Shown here piece after piece: positions 1-8,816 of a DNA stretch of 28,535 nucleotides. The notes beneath the pieces were generated by a model, which was given only the letters and a program-made list of their open reading frames with translations, was not told the DNA's origin and ran no database searches. A program made the position numbers and the translations under genes. Every line of letters starts with the position of its first letter. The first letter of the stretch is position 1. Source of the stretch: Prasinococcaceae sp. CCMP 1430 (taxonomy: Eukaryota; Prasinodermophyta; Palmophyllophyceae; Prasinococcales; Prasinococcaceae); NCBI GenBank assembly GCA_013416795.1, contig RQSC01000005.1:65764-94298 (forward strand), in the 5' to 3' direction.

Positions 1-12
1 GCGGCCGGCGGG

Positions 13-1536
13 ATGGCGGCGGCGGCGGCAGCGCCGGGCGACGCCACGGTCGAGCGCCTGGCGGCCAACCTGGTGTCGATGGGGTTCTTCGGCCCCACTG
101 GGCGCTTCAGCGGCGATTCGCTCAAGGTGGCCAGGGCCATCCACGAGCGCGCGCTGCTCGTCTCGAAGGCGACGGGCGACGTGCGCGACTACGCACGTGC
201 GGCGGGCACGCTCGCATGGCAGGCCGCAAAGGAGGGCGGCGCGGCCTCCGAGGCCGAGGGTGAGGCAGAGGCGGACGCGACCGTGCTGGACATCTCGGGC
301 GGCGCGAGGGAGTTCCTGGACGCAGAGCGTGCGGGGGAGCTCCTCGAGCGCCTGTCGGCCGCCGGTAGCCTGGTGACGCACGTCAAGCTCTCGGGCAAGT
401 CGTTCGGCGTGGAGGCGGCCGGCGTCGCCGCTGAGCGCCTCGCCGCCGCTGGCGAGCGGCTCGTGTCCGCCGACCTCAGCGACACCATCGCGGGGCGTCC
501 CGAGGACGAGGCGCTCGCCGCCATGACCGCCATGTGCAAGGGACTTGCCAGCGTGCAGCTCGAGGAGCTTGACCTGTCAGACAACGCGTTCGGCGAGAAG
601 GGCGTGCGCGCCGCGCGCGCGGCGTTCGAGGCGCAGCGGTCGCTGCGCTCGCTCAAGTTCCAGAACAACGGCATTTCCAAGGAGGCCGCCGCCGCGATTG
701 CGGAGATCCTCCCTGACGAGAGCGCGGCCACGCTGCGCCGGCTGCACTTCTTCAACAACATGACTGGCGACGAGGGCGCGGGCCACCTCTCCCGACTGCT
801 CGCGAAGTGCCGCTCGATGGAGGACTTCCGGTGCTCCAGCACGCGCGTGGGTGCGGCCGGCGGCGCGGCGATGGCCGCGGCGATGGCAGGCGCCACCAAC
901 AGCCTCCGTCGTCTCGACCTCGCCGACAACGTCTTTGGCGAGCAGGGTGCCATCGCGCTCGCGCACTGCATCGCAGTACAGCCCAAGCTCGAATACGCCA
1001 AACTCGGTGACCTCGGCGCGTGTGACCGCGGGATCGAGGCCATCTGTGCGGCGCTCGCACACTCGGGCTGCCCGCTGCGCGAGCTCGACCTGAGCTCAAA
1101 CGATCTCACCGAGACCTCCGCCATGCCCCTCGCCCGCCTGGTGGTGCTCAAGCGCGCCACGCTCGAGCGCCTGGTGCTTTCGGAGAATGACATGGGCGAC
1201 AAGGCCGCCGTGGTGCTTGGAGGAGCAATGGAGAAGGCGGGCGGCTGCCCTGCGCTCGCGAGCATCGAGATGAACTGCTGCGAGCTCTCGCGCGTGGGTG
1301 CGCTCGCGCTCGCGAAGGGTGCGCTCGCTGGCGACTCCAAGCCCATGGTGTCGGTGGACGACAACATGGTGAGCGCCGCCGGCGTCGCGCAGCTCGAGGA
1401 GCTGCTCGGGGACAGGCTGGGCAGCATGGAGGGCAACGACGAGGACGGGGGTGACAGCGATGACGGCGAGGGCACGGGAGACGCCAGCGGTGCGGTCGAC
1501 ATGCTCGCGAACGCGCTTTCAGGGCTCGGCGTGTGA
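13..1536 (+). CDS. RANGAP: Plant-type Ran GTPase-activating protein (RanGAP)
   Basis: This is a 507-residue frame opening at ATG 13. RanGAP stimulates GTP hydrolysis by Ran at the nuclear envelope and so powers nucleocytoplasmic transport. Residues about 90-430 are RNase-inhibitor-type leucine-rich repeats. They carry segments I recognise from plant RanGAPs: DISGGAREF, AGRPEDEAL, LDLSDNAFGEKGVRA, FFNNMTGDEGA, and FRCSSTRVG. The C-terminus is acidic (about 470-492) and ends in a short hydrophobic helix, as in plant RanGAP. Residues about 13-75 resemble the plant WPP nuclear-envelope-targeting domain (AANLVSMGFFG, then a helix rich in Ala and Glu, then a YA segment), but the W-P-P tripeptide itself is not present. 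The four codons before the ATG are open to the window edge, so an N-terminal extension may lie outside. No intron is needed. Family assignment is firm; the WPP reading is an inference. Confidence 0.9.
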   Translation: MAAAAAAPGDATVERLAANLVSMGFFGPTGRFSGDSLKVARAIHERALLVSKATGDVRDYARAAGTLAWQAAKEGGAASEAEGEAEADATVLDISGGAREFLDAERAGELLERLSAAGSLVTHVKLSGKSFGVEAAGVAAERLAAAGERLVSADLSDTIAGRPEDEALAAMTAMCKGLASVQLEELDLSDNAFGEKGVRAARAAFEAQRSLRSLKFQNNGISKEAAAAIAEILPDESAATLRRLHFFNNMTGDEGAGHLSRLLAKCRSMEDFRCSSTRVGAAGGAAMAAAMAGATNSLRRLDLADNVFGEQGAIALAHCIAVQPKLEYAKLGDLGACDRGIEAICAALAHSGCPLRELDLSSNDLTETSAMPLARLVVLKRATLERLVLSENDMGDKAAVVLGGAMEKAGGCPALASIEMNCCELSRVGALALAKGALAGDSKPMVSVDDNMVSAAGVAQLEELLGDRLGSMEGNDEDGGDSDDGEGTGDASGAVDMLANALSGLGV

Positions 1537-1936
1537 GGTGAGCGCGCCGGCGGGGTCGTCGTGGACCGTGAGGGAGGCATGTGCAGCAAGGCGAGGCAGG
1601 GGATGGCGGGCCTTCCCGGGACAGCAAGGGTGCGCGCACGAGTGCGCGGCGGCGCCGTCTCGCACCCGCGTCGCTGGCAGCTCGTAACGATCACACACTC
1701 CCACACTCCTACACGGGCCAGTTGTTGCATGCACAATCGACGGGTGCTCCCGCGTCGTGTTCTTGAAATCCAAAAAGTGTGGCGAACGCTCGTCTCCGCC
1801 GCCGTCCTAAAACCTGCTAAGGTTGGTTTGTGTGTTTGCGCGCGCTCTTAGGAGCGTGTTCGCTCTGCTGCTGCCGTCGCCGCCGCTGTTCGCCAGCGCG
1901 CGGCTCGCTGCGCGCTGCGACCGCGCGTGCCGGGCT
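1537..1936. other. Convergent intergenic spacer, no gene seen
   Basis: About 400 bp lie between the stop codons of the RanGAP gene and the converging coiled-coil gene. It must hold both 3' untranslated regions. I see no conserved coding frame, no tRNA-like fold and no clear polyadenylation consensus. The short frames here are GC-biased chance openings. Confidence 0.6.
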
Positions 1937-3286
1937 CTACTTGTCTGCGTTGCCGCTTCCACCGCCAGCGCCGCCATTTGCGTCGCCCGCAGACGCCTTG
2001 GTGACCTCGCCCGCCGTACCTGTCGGCTTCGTGACCACATGCACCACAGCTGGCGAGCCGGACGAACTCGGCGTTTGCGCGTCGCTCATCTTGGAGGGGA
2101 GCACGCGCTCGGCGCGCACTTCGGCACCATTGGAGCGCTTTGCCAGCGGTGAGGACTCCCCCTTGAGCGGCGGGGCACTCAACTGTCGCGCCACCAGCGA
2201 CGTGGGCGCCTGCGGCGGCTTGGCAGTGCTCACCGGGGCAGTGCGCTGCCGTTGGATGGGTGCGGGCGCAGGCACGGGCGCGCTTCGGCGCGTGCGCCTC
2301 GGCGCGGCGATGCGAGGGCTGGCATTGAGCTCCGCGTGCAACCGGCGCGCGACCTCCGCGTCGTCCAAATTCTCGTCGCCCGGAGGGGTTGCCGCCTGAC
2401 CGGCCTCAGACCCATCGCGCCCGTTCGCCTCGCGGGCCTTCGCGGCGCGCTCCTGCTCGGCTGCCTTTCTCTTCTCTCTCTCCTCGCGCTCGATCCTCCG
2501 CTGCTCTGCCCTACGGGCAGCCGCGGCCTGAGCTGCCGCCTGCTTGCGCTCGCGCTCGGCCTGGCGCGCTGCCTTGGCCGCCTTGGCCGCAGCCTCTGCC
2601 TTGGCTCGTTTCTCCGCTAGCGCCTTCTCTCGCGCGGCCTTCGCTGCGAGCTCCTCGGGCGTGGGCTCCGGCGAGGCTGGCTCCTCGCGCTTCACCTCCC
2701 TCGGGGTGACCTGCTGCTGCTGCTGCGTGCGCGGTCGCTTGGGGGAGCGCACCGCGCTCGGCATGTCCGCCATGCCACTCTCAATGCCCGTCGCCGGCGC
2801 ACGACGCCCGAGCACGCGCTCGCGCTCGCGGCGGCCCGCAGCCAGTGCGCTCTTGAGCGTCGGCGTGCTCCATGGCCGAGGCAGCTCGGCGCCCTCCGCG
2901 TCCTCATCCTCCTTGCACCCCGCATTCCGCTCGCTCGTGGACGTGGGCTTAGTGTCCCCCGCGTCCTGCCCGTTGCCCGCAAGCTGGTGGAAGCGCTCGC
3001 TGAACCAGCTGTGCTCGCCCTCGGCCTCCTGCCTCAGCGCCTCCCAGTGCATGCGCTTCTTCGCTGGCAGGGGGCCGCCGATGTGCGTCGGCGAGCGCAG
3101 GTCCATGGCCCCGGCTTCGCCTGGGCTCCCGCACCCGCGTCGTCCCCCATTCTGCTGCTGCCCCTCGTGCTGGTGCCCATCACGCTGCCCGGAGCCGCCG
3201 TCTGCGCGCGCCGCCGCGCCATCGGGCGTGCCAGGCATGCTCGCGTCTGTCGCCGCGCTGCTGGGCGGCCTCGCGTCCACCTCCAT
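1937..3286 (-). CDS. Unrecognised basic, low-complexity coiled-coil protein
   Basis: A 449-residue protein from ATG at 3286 to TAG at 1937. The frame opens further to 3391, but only from a GTG. I do not recognise a family. Residues about 211-288 are a highly charged helix rich in Ala, Arg, Lys and Glu, a predicted single alpha-helix or coiled coil. Two basic nuclear-signal-like stretches occur (PAKKRMHW near residue 74 and SPKRPRT near residue 181), followed by a five-Gln tract encoded by a CTG/CAG run at 2711-2725. After the helix comes DDAEVARRLHAELN followed by a basic patch (PRRTRR, about residues 308-334). I have seen short 'ARRLH-ELN' motifs in other nuclear proteins but cannot name one. 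Codon use and length favour a real gene; a nuclear or chromatin role is a guess. Introns cannot be excluded because there are few conserved landmarks. Confidence 0.6.
   Translation of the reverse strand: MEVDARPPSSAATDASMPGTPDGAAARADGGSGQRDGHQHEGQQQNGGRRGCGSPGEAGAMDLRSPTHIGGPLPAKKRMHWEALRQEAEGEHSWFSERFHQLAGNGQDAGDTKPTSTSERNAGCKEDEDAEGAELPRPWSTPTLKSALAAGRRERERVLGRRAPATGIESGMADMPSAVRSPKRPRTQQQQQVTPREVKREEPASPEPTPEELAAKAAREKALAEKRAKAEAAAKAAKAARQAERERKQAAAQAAAARRAEQRRIEREEREKRKAAEQERAAKAREANGRDGSEAGQAATPPGDENLDDAEVARRLHAELNASPRIAAPRRTRRSAPVPAPAPIQRQRTAPVSTAKPPQAPTSLVARQLSAPPLKGESSPLAKRSNGAEVRAERVLPSKMSDAQTPSSSGSPAVVHVVTKPTGTAGEVTKASAGDANGGAGGGSGNADK
2711..2725 (-). repeat. CTG/CAG trinucleotide run encoding poly-Gln
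   Basis: Five perfect CTG units on the + strand read as CAG on the coding strand and encode five glutamines in the coiled-coil protein. It lies just after a basic KRPR stretch. Such runs are prone to length change. Confidence 0.85.
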
Positions 3287-3452
3287 GGGACTCGACGCTA
3301 TTGTGTCAGCCTCTTCCGCGCGCGCCACACCGGGCAGCGCCTGCGGGCCGCCGCCGGCGACGCCGACGACGGCGGGGACGGCGCGGCACACCGCCCCTCT
3401 TTTTTCTTTTCCGGCCGCCTTTCCCGCGGGCAGCCGGCGGGCCCGCCTCTTT

Positions 3453-3460
3453 TAGGGTTT
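3453..3460 (+). promoter_or_regulatory. Telobox-like octamer TAGGGTTT
   Basis: Exact match to the reverse complement of the plant telobox AAACCCTA. It lies 167 bp upstream of the leftward ATG at 3286. In plants this element binds Myb-type telobox proteins near promoters of highly expressed genes; its role here is inferred from recurrence only. Confidence 0.4.
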
Positions 3461-3568
3461 CGCGCGGGCGGTGTGGTGCCCGCGCTCCGCGCCCTGCGGG
3501 CGGCCCCCGCAGCCCCCTTTCCGTGCTGACGCGACGGGAGGGTGGAGGTGAGGGCGCGAGGGAGAGGG

Positions 3569-3588
3569 GCCGGGGGGGGGGAGGGGGG
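3569..3588 (+). repeat. G-run, potential G-quadruplex
   Basis: A run of ten G, one A and seven G follows GGGGCC in a purine-rich stretch. Several runs of at least three G within 30 bp could form an intramolecular G-quadruplex upstream of the divergent promoters. Structure is inferred from sequence only. Confidence 0.5.
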
Positions 3589-4331
3589 GTAAAGCCTGCG
3601 CCTGCGTCGCGCGCGCCGCGCGCACGCAGTAGCGCCCGCGACGCCCGCAGTCGCACGGTGTACCGCCGCTTCCCCCACCGCCAAAAAAAAAAGTCGGTCG
3701 AAAAACGAAAGGGAGAACGCATCACATCGCGAGCGACGGCGGGGGAAAAAAAAAACGATGCGCCGCAATGCAGAGTGCTGGTTTTCACATGATATTCAAC
3801 GGCGCAGCTGAAAATGCATGCGCGCGGGCCGTCGCCCGGCGTCGCCCGCGCTGGTGCGGGCCGCTGCCGCGCTGTGGCGCGCGCCCCGCCGCGAGGGGGC
3901 GACACACACACACACACCGCCGGAGCCAGCGCCCGCGCGCGCGCGGCGCGCGCATGCGTTCCGACCTCGGTTTCCCCCGCCCGCGCTTTCAATTCATTTA
4001 CATAGCATCTCCCCCAAAAAATTGGACTTGCGTGCGTTTTGCCTCGCCCCAACCCGAGCTCACTTCACACAGGACCGCGCCCTCTACGTTCAATGTGACA
4101 TATTCCCTTGCGTTTTGACGTCGCACGCGCCGCTTTGCGCCAGCGGGCGGCCGCGCCGATCGGCCGCCGGCCAAACGCCGGGAGCGAACGGGTCGAAACC
4201 TTTTCCGCGAAATCAAACCGGGAACAATCCTTTGCATTCTGACTTGTCTTCGCGACGCAATTTCCCGTCTTTGTCGTGCGGTGTGCGATCCGCGATTGCG
4301 CGGTCGCTCGGAGCGCGGCGCGCACGAGCGC

Positions 4332-4347
4332 AAAAAAAAAAAAAAAA
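4332..4347 (+). repeat. Poly-A tract of 16
   Basis: Sixteen consecutive A in a GC-rich setting, about 270 bp upstream of the DUF1664 ATG. It could be a nucleosome-excluding poly(dA:dT) promoter element or the relic of a retroposed poly(A) tail. No target-site duplication was seen beside it. Confidence 0.7.
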
Positions 4348-4459
4348 GGGAGGCGTGCGAACGCCTGCGATTTGATGGGGCGGCTCCGATCAGCGAGCGC
4401 GCGCTGCGCTGCGCCAATCCCGCTGCGCTCGGCGAATCTTTGCGGTTTCACCCGGCTCA

Positions 4460-4467
4460 TAGGGTTT
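4460..4467 (+). promoter_or_regulatory. Telobox-like octamer TAGGGTTT
   Basis: Second exact copy of the octamer in the same divergent spacer, 149 bp upstream of the rightward ATG at 4616. It sits just before the frame that leads into the DUF1664 protein. Confidence 0.4.
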
Positions 4468-4615
4468 GTATTTTGTGCGCGCGGGCGCGCGATCGCGTGC
4501 GTTTTGACGTGCGGGCGGCGGCGGGGCGGCGGATGTGCTCAGCGCGCCACTTGGGAGCCCCTCGGGCGCGCTGCTCACCGCAGGCGCCCTCGCAGCCGGC
4601 GCTGGCATCGCCTCG

Positions 4616-5254
4616 ATGAAGGTCGAGGAGTGGATGTGGGTGTCCAAGCGCGTCTTTCGCGCGGCCATGACGAGTTGCCGGCAGGCCGTCGACGCGCTGC
4701 GCGGCCACGTCGAGGCGGCGCGCAAGGAGCTGACGGAGCAAGTGGAGACAAGCAGGAGGGAGACGCTCGCGCGCGTGGACGAGGCTGAACGCCGCATCTC
4801 AGACGGCGTCGACGAGCTGCGCGACGCCGAGGAGCGCGCGGCGGCCGAGCGCGCCGAGCTGCGCTCCGGCGTGGAGGGCGTCCGGGCAGTCGTCGACGAG
4901 TCGGCGCAGGAGCTCGCTGAGGTGAAGCAGATGGTGGAGGCCGCGCAGGGCACCGTCATGCAGGTGTGGGAGAAGGTGCACTCAGTGCCCTCGGCGTCGC
5001 GCGCTCCCGCCGTGGCGCCGCCGACTGCACCCGCCCGCGCACGCGCCCCGGCGGCCGTCGTGAGTGTGGCGCCGGCGTCCCCAAAGCACAGGCACGCCGA
5101 GCCGACGGACGGGACCGACGATGCGAGCCCGCAGCTGCAGCGGCCGCAGCAGCCACTGTCGCAGTCGCAGGCTGGCTCATCCGCGCCCTCGCCGCAGTCC
5201 CTGTCCCGCCTCCAGGTGCTCCTTGACGCGATGCGCTCGTTCGAGCAGGCCTGA
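4616..5254 (+). CDS. DUF1664-family coiled-coil protein (N-terminus possibly incomplete)
   Basis: From ATG 4616 this encodes 212 residues; it ends TGA at 5254. Residues 1-120 match the plant DUF1664 pattern as I know it: W-M-W-V-S-K-R followed by a long heptad helix with repeated Ala, Glu and Arg, then VKQMVEAAQGTV. The C-terminal 90 residues are Ala/Pro/Gln-rich and look disordered. The frame is open upstream to a GTG at 4535 and encodes a small hydrophobic segment (GALLTAGALAAGAGIAS) just before the ATG. Plant members carry a hydrophobic N-terminal helix, so I suspect an upstream exon joined near the AG at 4541-4542. Function of the family is not known. Its convergent neighbour, the exchanger gene, ends 113 bp away. 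The domain call is fairly confident; the start is not. Confidence 0.7.
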   Translation: MKVEEWMWVSKRVFRAAMTSCRQAVDALRGHVEAARKELTEQVETSRRETLARVDEAERRISDGVDELRDAEERAAAERAELRSGVEGVRAVVDESAQELAEVKQMVEAAQGTVMQVWEKVHSVPSASRAPAVAPPTAPARARAPAAVVSVAPASPKHRHAEPTDGTDDASPQLQRPQQPLSQSQAGSSAPSPQSLSRLQVLLDAMRSFEQA

Positions 5255-5367
5255 ATGAGGGCGACGCGAGGCCGGCGAAAACAAAAGGACGGCACGGGAG
5301 TCACGAGCCGGCGCTTGAGGCAACGCTGAGAGCTCTTTTAAGATTCGACTTAGATTTACTGCGCTCA

Positions 5368-7865
5368 TCACAGGTCTATGCGATCGTACACAAAGTCCGG
5401 CCGGCGGTCGAAGAGGATGGACAAGCCGATGTACAGGAAGAAGAGCGTCATAAGCCCCACCGAGAGCTTCGGTGTGAGCACCCATTCAGCCCAACGCAAC
5501 GCGAGCAGCATGATCACGGTGATCACGGAAAGCATGATGCCCGACACCAGGATGGGCGCCGCGTCTCCCGTGACGTAGGGCTCATTCCACACGAGGTGCG
5601 TGAGGAACATGGGCAAGCCGATGCCTAGGAAGATGTTGAACACGTTCGAACCGATCGCGTTGGCAACCGCCATGTCGCCCTCTCCGTCCTTGGCCACCAT
5701 GACGCTCGAGAGCGTGTCGGGGATGGACGTGCCCGCAGCAAGCACCACGAGGCCCATGAGGAATGACCCCACACCGATGTGGCAGCCAAACCAGTTCGAG
5801 AACTCCACCATGCCCCAGCTCGTGAGCCAAATCCACACAATCGACATGAAGAAGCTCACCCAGTAGCGCTTGGAGCGGTCAAACATTTCGTCGACACGCT
5901 CGCGCGAAAGCTTGCCGCGCACGTATGTGGCCTCCTCCGCGCCATCCTCGTCGGCCTTCAAAGCGCGCTGCTGTGCCTCGGGGGGCAACTGCTCGAAGCT
6001 GAAGCGCTCGTCATCTTCGCCATCAAGCCAGATCTGGAAGCTGTCGCGGTCGCATGCGGGGATGGTGAGCCTGTACGCGATGCTCCACGGCCATGACAGT
6101 ACGCCCATCACTCGCGAGACCAGCGTGTCCTCTTCCTCCTCCTCGATGGCCTTGAAGTCGTCCTCGTTCGCCTTGAAGAGGGGCAGCAGGTCCTCGCGCA
6201 TAGTTTTGACGCCATCGACAACACGCAGCATCTGCTGGGCGAGCGTCAGCAGCATGCGCTCGTGCGTGGTCGCCGCGTCCATCACCTCCTCGTCCTCGAA
6301 TGTCACGGCGCGCTTTCCGGGGGAAGAAGTTGGGTTTCCAGGGCCGGACGCGGTCGCAGCTGTGCGAGCCTTGCCGTTCCCCTTTGGCGCCGCGCGGCTG
6401 GCCGCGCCGGCCAGCCGGCGCTCCTTCGCGCTCTGCATGATCGCCTCAATGCCCTCTTTCAGCTCGCCGCGCCACGCGTCTTTGCGGCGCGAGCCGCCGA
6501 GCTCGCCGACCAGCTCGATGTCAGATGTCGCCGCGCTGTTCTCGCCCACGATGTCGGCCACGTCGACTGCGACATCCTCGGTGCTGGCATCAGCGTCCTC
6601 GGCGATGTCCGCGTTACGAGGCGCGTTGCCTTGCGTGGCGGCCTTGAAGCCGCCGTGGAATTGGGGCACGTGTTGCTCCTCAGCGCTCGCATCTCCGCCA
6701 ACCGCCGGTGACTGCAGCTTGCCAAGCGCAAAGCTGCTGCGGCGGTGCATGAGGGTGCTTTCGACTTCGGCTTGATCTGGGACGCCGTCCTGCGCGACGG
6801 GTGCGGATTCGGAGTCAGCCGTGCAAAGCATACCGTCTAGGCCCCGCGGTGGCTGCGGGCGCTGATGCGCCATTCGATGAGTGCGCGCAGCGATGCGTGC
6901 ACGCGCGCGTGCCTCTCGTACCTTGATCTTGCCGTACTCAGCGATGTGCTTTGCCATGCCGCCCTTCTTGGCCAGCCAGTTCATGAGCTCCGTGTCCTTA
7001 ATCATAGCATGCACGTAGACCGCGTAGCATCCCGTGAGAATGAGGCCCTCCCACCACTCAAAGCCGGCCTCGCCGTCGATGGCGGGGTCGTCCGGGTATT
7101 TCACAGGGGTGAGCGCAAAGACCACCGCCAATGCAATCGAGAACACATAGAATGCCGCGTCGCGGGCGAGCGGGCGCCAGTCGAGGAAAAGGCCGTCGGG
7201 CAGCTCCCGGCCGGCCGCGCGTTCGCAGCGCGCCTTGGCGCGACCGCGCGGCCCCGCGCCAAAGTAGCCGCTCACGCACACGATCATCACCAGGTTGAAC
7301 ACGGCGGAACCCAGGATGGTGCCCACGCCTGTCGAGTCCTTGGTGGTGAACACGGTGACGAGGCTCGTCGCGAGCTCGGGAGCAGACGAGCCCGCGGCCA
7401 TGAAGGTCGCGCCCGCGACCTGCGCTGACAACCCGAGCTTCTCGCTGATGATTTCCAGGGAGGTGCAGAAGTAGTCATCGCACACGATGGCAATGCCTAC
7501 GAAGGCACAGGCGCAAGCGAGTGCGCGCGCGAGCAGAGATGGCGCGCGTGATTTCAAGCGCGGCGCGATGGGGGTCAGTTAGAGCGTGCTGCGTGCGCCA
7601 GGCAGAGGGAGGCGTGCCGTGGCTGGGAGGTTGGCCCGCCATTGGGTGGCGCGTCATCCTCGAGCGCCCTCTGCGCGCCGCGACGCCACGCACCGAGGAA
7701 GACATACAGTATGCCCACGATGTACAGGACGATGGCGAGCGCGCTGTTGTCGCGATCGAACTTCCGGTCGAGCACGCTGCAGTGGCCGTCGTCGAGGTCT
7801 TCCGCGGCCGTCGCCGCCCCCTCCGCGCCGGCGGCGGCATCGTCCTCCGTGAGGAAGCGCGGCAT
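5368..7865 (-). CDS. NCKX-type K+-dependent Na+/Ca2+ exchanger (SLC24-like)
   Basis: Two exons: 7865-7694 and 7496-5368, about 766 residues. The 197-bp intron (7497-7693) has donor GTGCGT and acceptor TAG; joining gives VFLGIAIVCDDYF, continuous with the family. The protein should exchange Ca2+ for Na+ (and K+) across a membrane. The alpha-1 repeat contains GATFMAAGSSAPELATSL and the alpha-2 repeat VLAAGTSIPDTLSS and AIGSNVFNIFLGIGLP, with the acidic and Ser/Thr ligands kept. Membrane helices lie in two blocks around a cytosolic loop of about 350 residues that is rich in Ala, Asp and Glu, with a DTELMNW segment after the first block. A 60-nt stretch at 6862-6921 (GTACGA...CAG) keeps frame and may be a further small intron. 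The start is uncertain: no signal peptide precedes the Met at 7865, and a possible 5' exon with ATGs lies near 8080-8095. Confidence 0.88.
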
Positions 7866-8478
7866 GTGCCCTCGCGCAGCCGAGACCTGGGCGTCGCTGC
7901 TCAGGCTGCGGCCGCCGCCGCCGCCCGGCACGCCGCCGAGCGCCGCCAGCGCGGTGCCGCGCCCATCGCGCCGTGGGCGGAAGGCCCCGCCCCGGCCCCC
8001 GCTGACGCGCGCCCTCTGCCTCCTCACACACACGCGCGGGCCGCCCGGCGGTGCTGACGCCCGCCGGCGGCCACGTCCATCGCCATCCGCGCAGCCTTCC
8101 CAGATTGAATTTTGCCTTCCGCACAATAACAACGGACGCTCTTTTTTGCGCGCGTAATCCGCGTTTTCCGCCGGCGAGGGTCTCAGTCCGTGGCAAACAG
8201 GCCAAGAAGGAGGAGGGGGGGAGAGACTAAGGGGCGCGGGAGGGTCCGTAAAAACAAACGGTTGTGAAATTCGGCCAGCTTTCGCACCGGATAGTGCTGT
8301 GCGGCGGGGAACCGCTGCCGCCGGCGGCTGGCCCGGAGGGGTGCCGGCCTCAGTCGCTCGCGGAGGGCGAAACCAAAGACGCGCATGTAGAAAGACCTAC
8401 AATTCCATCATGATGAGGATGATGGTACATGGACACTGGCAAAGCGACGCGCGCCGGAGCGATTTTTAGGCCGGCGCG

Positions 8479-8506
8479 AATCCGCCTGGCGAGGCGGATT
8501 TTTTTT
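8479..8506 (+). other. Perfect 8-bp stem-loop followed by an eight-T tract
   Basis: AATCCGCC at 8479-8486 pairs perfectly with GGCGGATT at 8493-8500 around a six-base loop (TGGCGA), and the T run extends to 8506. The shape resembles an intrinsic terminator or a 3' stem before an RNA polymerase III T-stop. I could not identify a small RNA upstream: no convincing A box is visible, and the GGTTCGAA at about 8524 lies downstream, not upstream. Confidence 0.5.
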
Positions 8507-8610
8507 CAGGGAATATTCCTCGGGTTCGAACAGAACCAGATCTCGGGGTCGCGCTCGCTCTCGCCGAAACCGAAACTCGTCGAAAGGGTCCCGAGTGGAT
8601 TGATTTGGAT

Positions 8611-8618
8611 TAGGGTTT
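8611..8618 (+). promoter_or_regulatory. Telobox-like octamer TAGGGTTT
   Basis: Exact octamer, 206 bp upstream of the GH3 ATG at 8817 and inside the spacer shared with the divergent exchanger gene. It is preceded by GGAT and followed by ACAGTAC. Confidence 0.4.
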
Positions 8619-8816
8619 ACAGTACATTTATCCGAGGAGGTGTGCGCCGGCGGTGACGTGGCGGGTGGCGTGTGGCGTGTGGCGGCCGGCAGGGGCCACT
8701 CGAGCCATTCGGTACAGGACGCGCCGGGGGTGCCCCCCACCCCACCCCCCTGCCCACGGGCACACACACACACAGGGGCGGCGTCCCCGCCGGGCCCGGC
8801 GGGGCGGGCGCGTGCG

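Larger units (their letters stand above)
3287..4615. promoter_or_regulatory. Divergent intergenic region with homopolymer runs and two teloboxes
   Basis: About 1.3 kb separate the ATGs of the coiled-coil gene (leftward) and the DUF1664 gene (rightward). It is unlike its surroundings: a T-rich stretch near 3398-3415, a long G-run region at 3569-3588, A-runs at 3683-3692 and 3748-3756, a short CA repeat at 3902-3916 and a 16-A run at 4332-4347. The octamer TAGGGTTT occurs at 3453-3460 and again at 4460-4467. This is the expected place for both promoters and 5' untranslated sequence. An upstream exon of the DUF1664 gene may also lie here. No ncRNA could be recognised. Confidence 0.55.
7866..8816. 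promoter_or_regulatory. Divergent intergenic region between exchanger and GH3 genes
   Basis: About 950 bp lie between the two assigned ATGs. The left part (7866-8100) may hold a 5' exon of the exchanger: a GTGTGT donor followed by a CAG near 8007 would keep frame. The middle is less GC-rich. It contains a stem-loop with a T tract (8479-8506) and a TAGGGTTT octamer (8611-8618). The CA repeat at 8760-8774 ends in CAG and could be the 3' end of an intron in the 5' part of the GH3 gene. Confidence 0.5.

Noticed and set aside
189-1736. 515-codon open frame antisense to RanGAP
   Set aside because: It mirrors the GC-rich codons of a clear gene, has Ser/Ala/Arg-rich composition and no recognisable domain.
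2544-3455. 303-codon open frame antisense to the coiled-coil gene
   Set aside because: Ser/Ala/Pro-rich shadow without motifs. The - strand frame has the helix and nuclear-signal pattern and a sensible ATG.
4332-4347. Poly-A tract as proof of a retroposed gene
   Set aside because: No intron-less gene copy or target-site duplication beside it; a promoter poly(dA:dT) element is equally likely.
8521-8536. tRNA T-arm/B-box-like GGTTCGAAC
   Set aside because: The flanks do not pair as a T stem, and no acceptor stem or A box is found at the right distance.
8640-8816. GTG-initiated N-terminal extension of the GH3 protein
   Set aside because: No ATG, low complexity, and a CA-tract ending in CAG suggest untranslated or intronic sequence.
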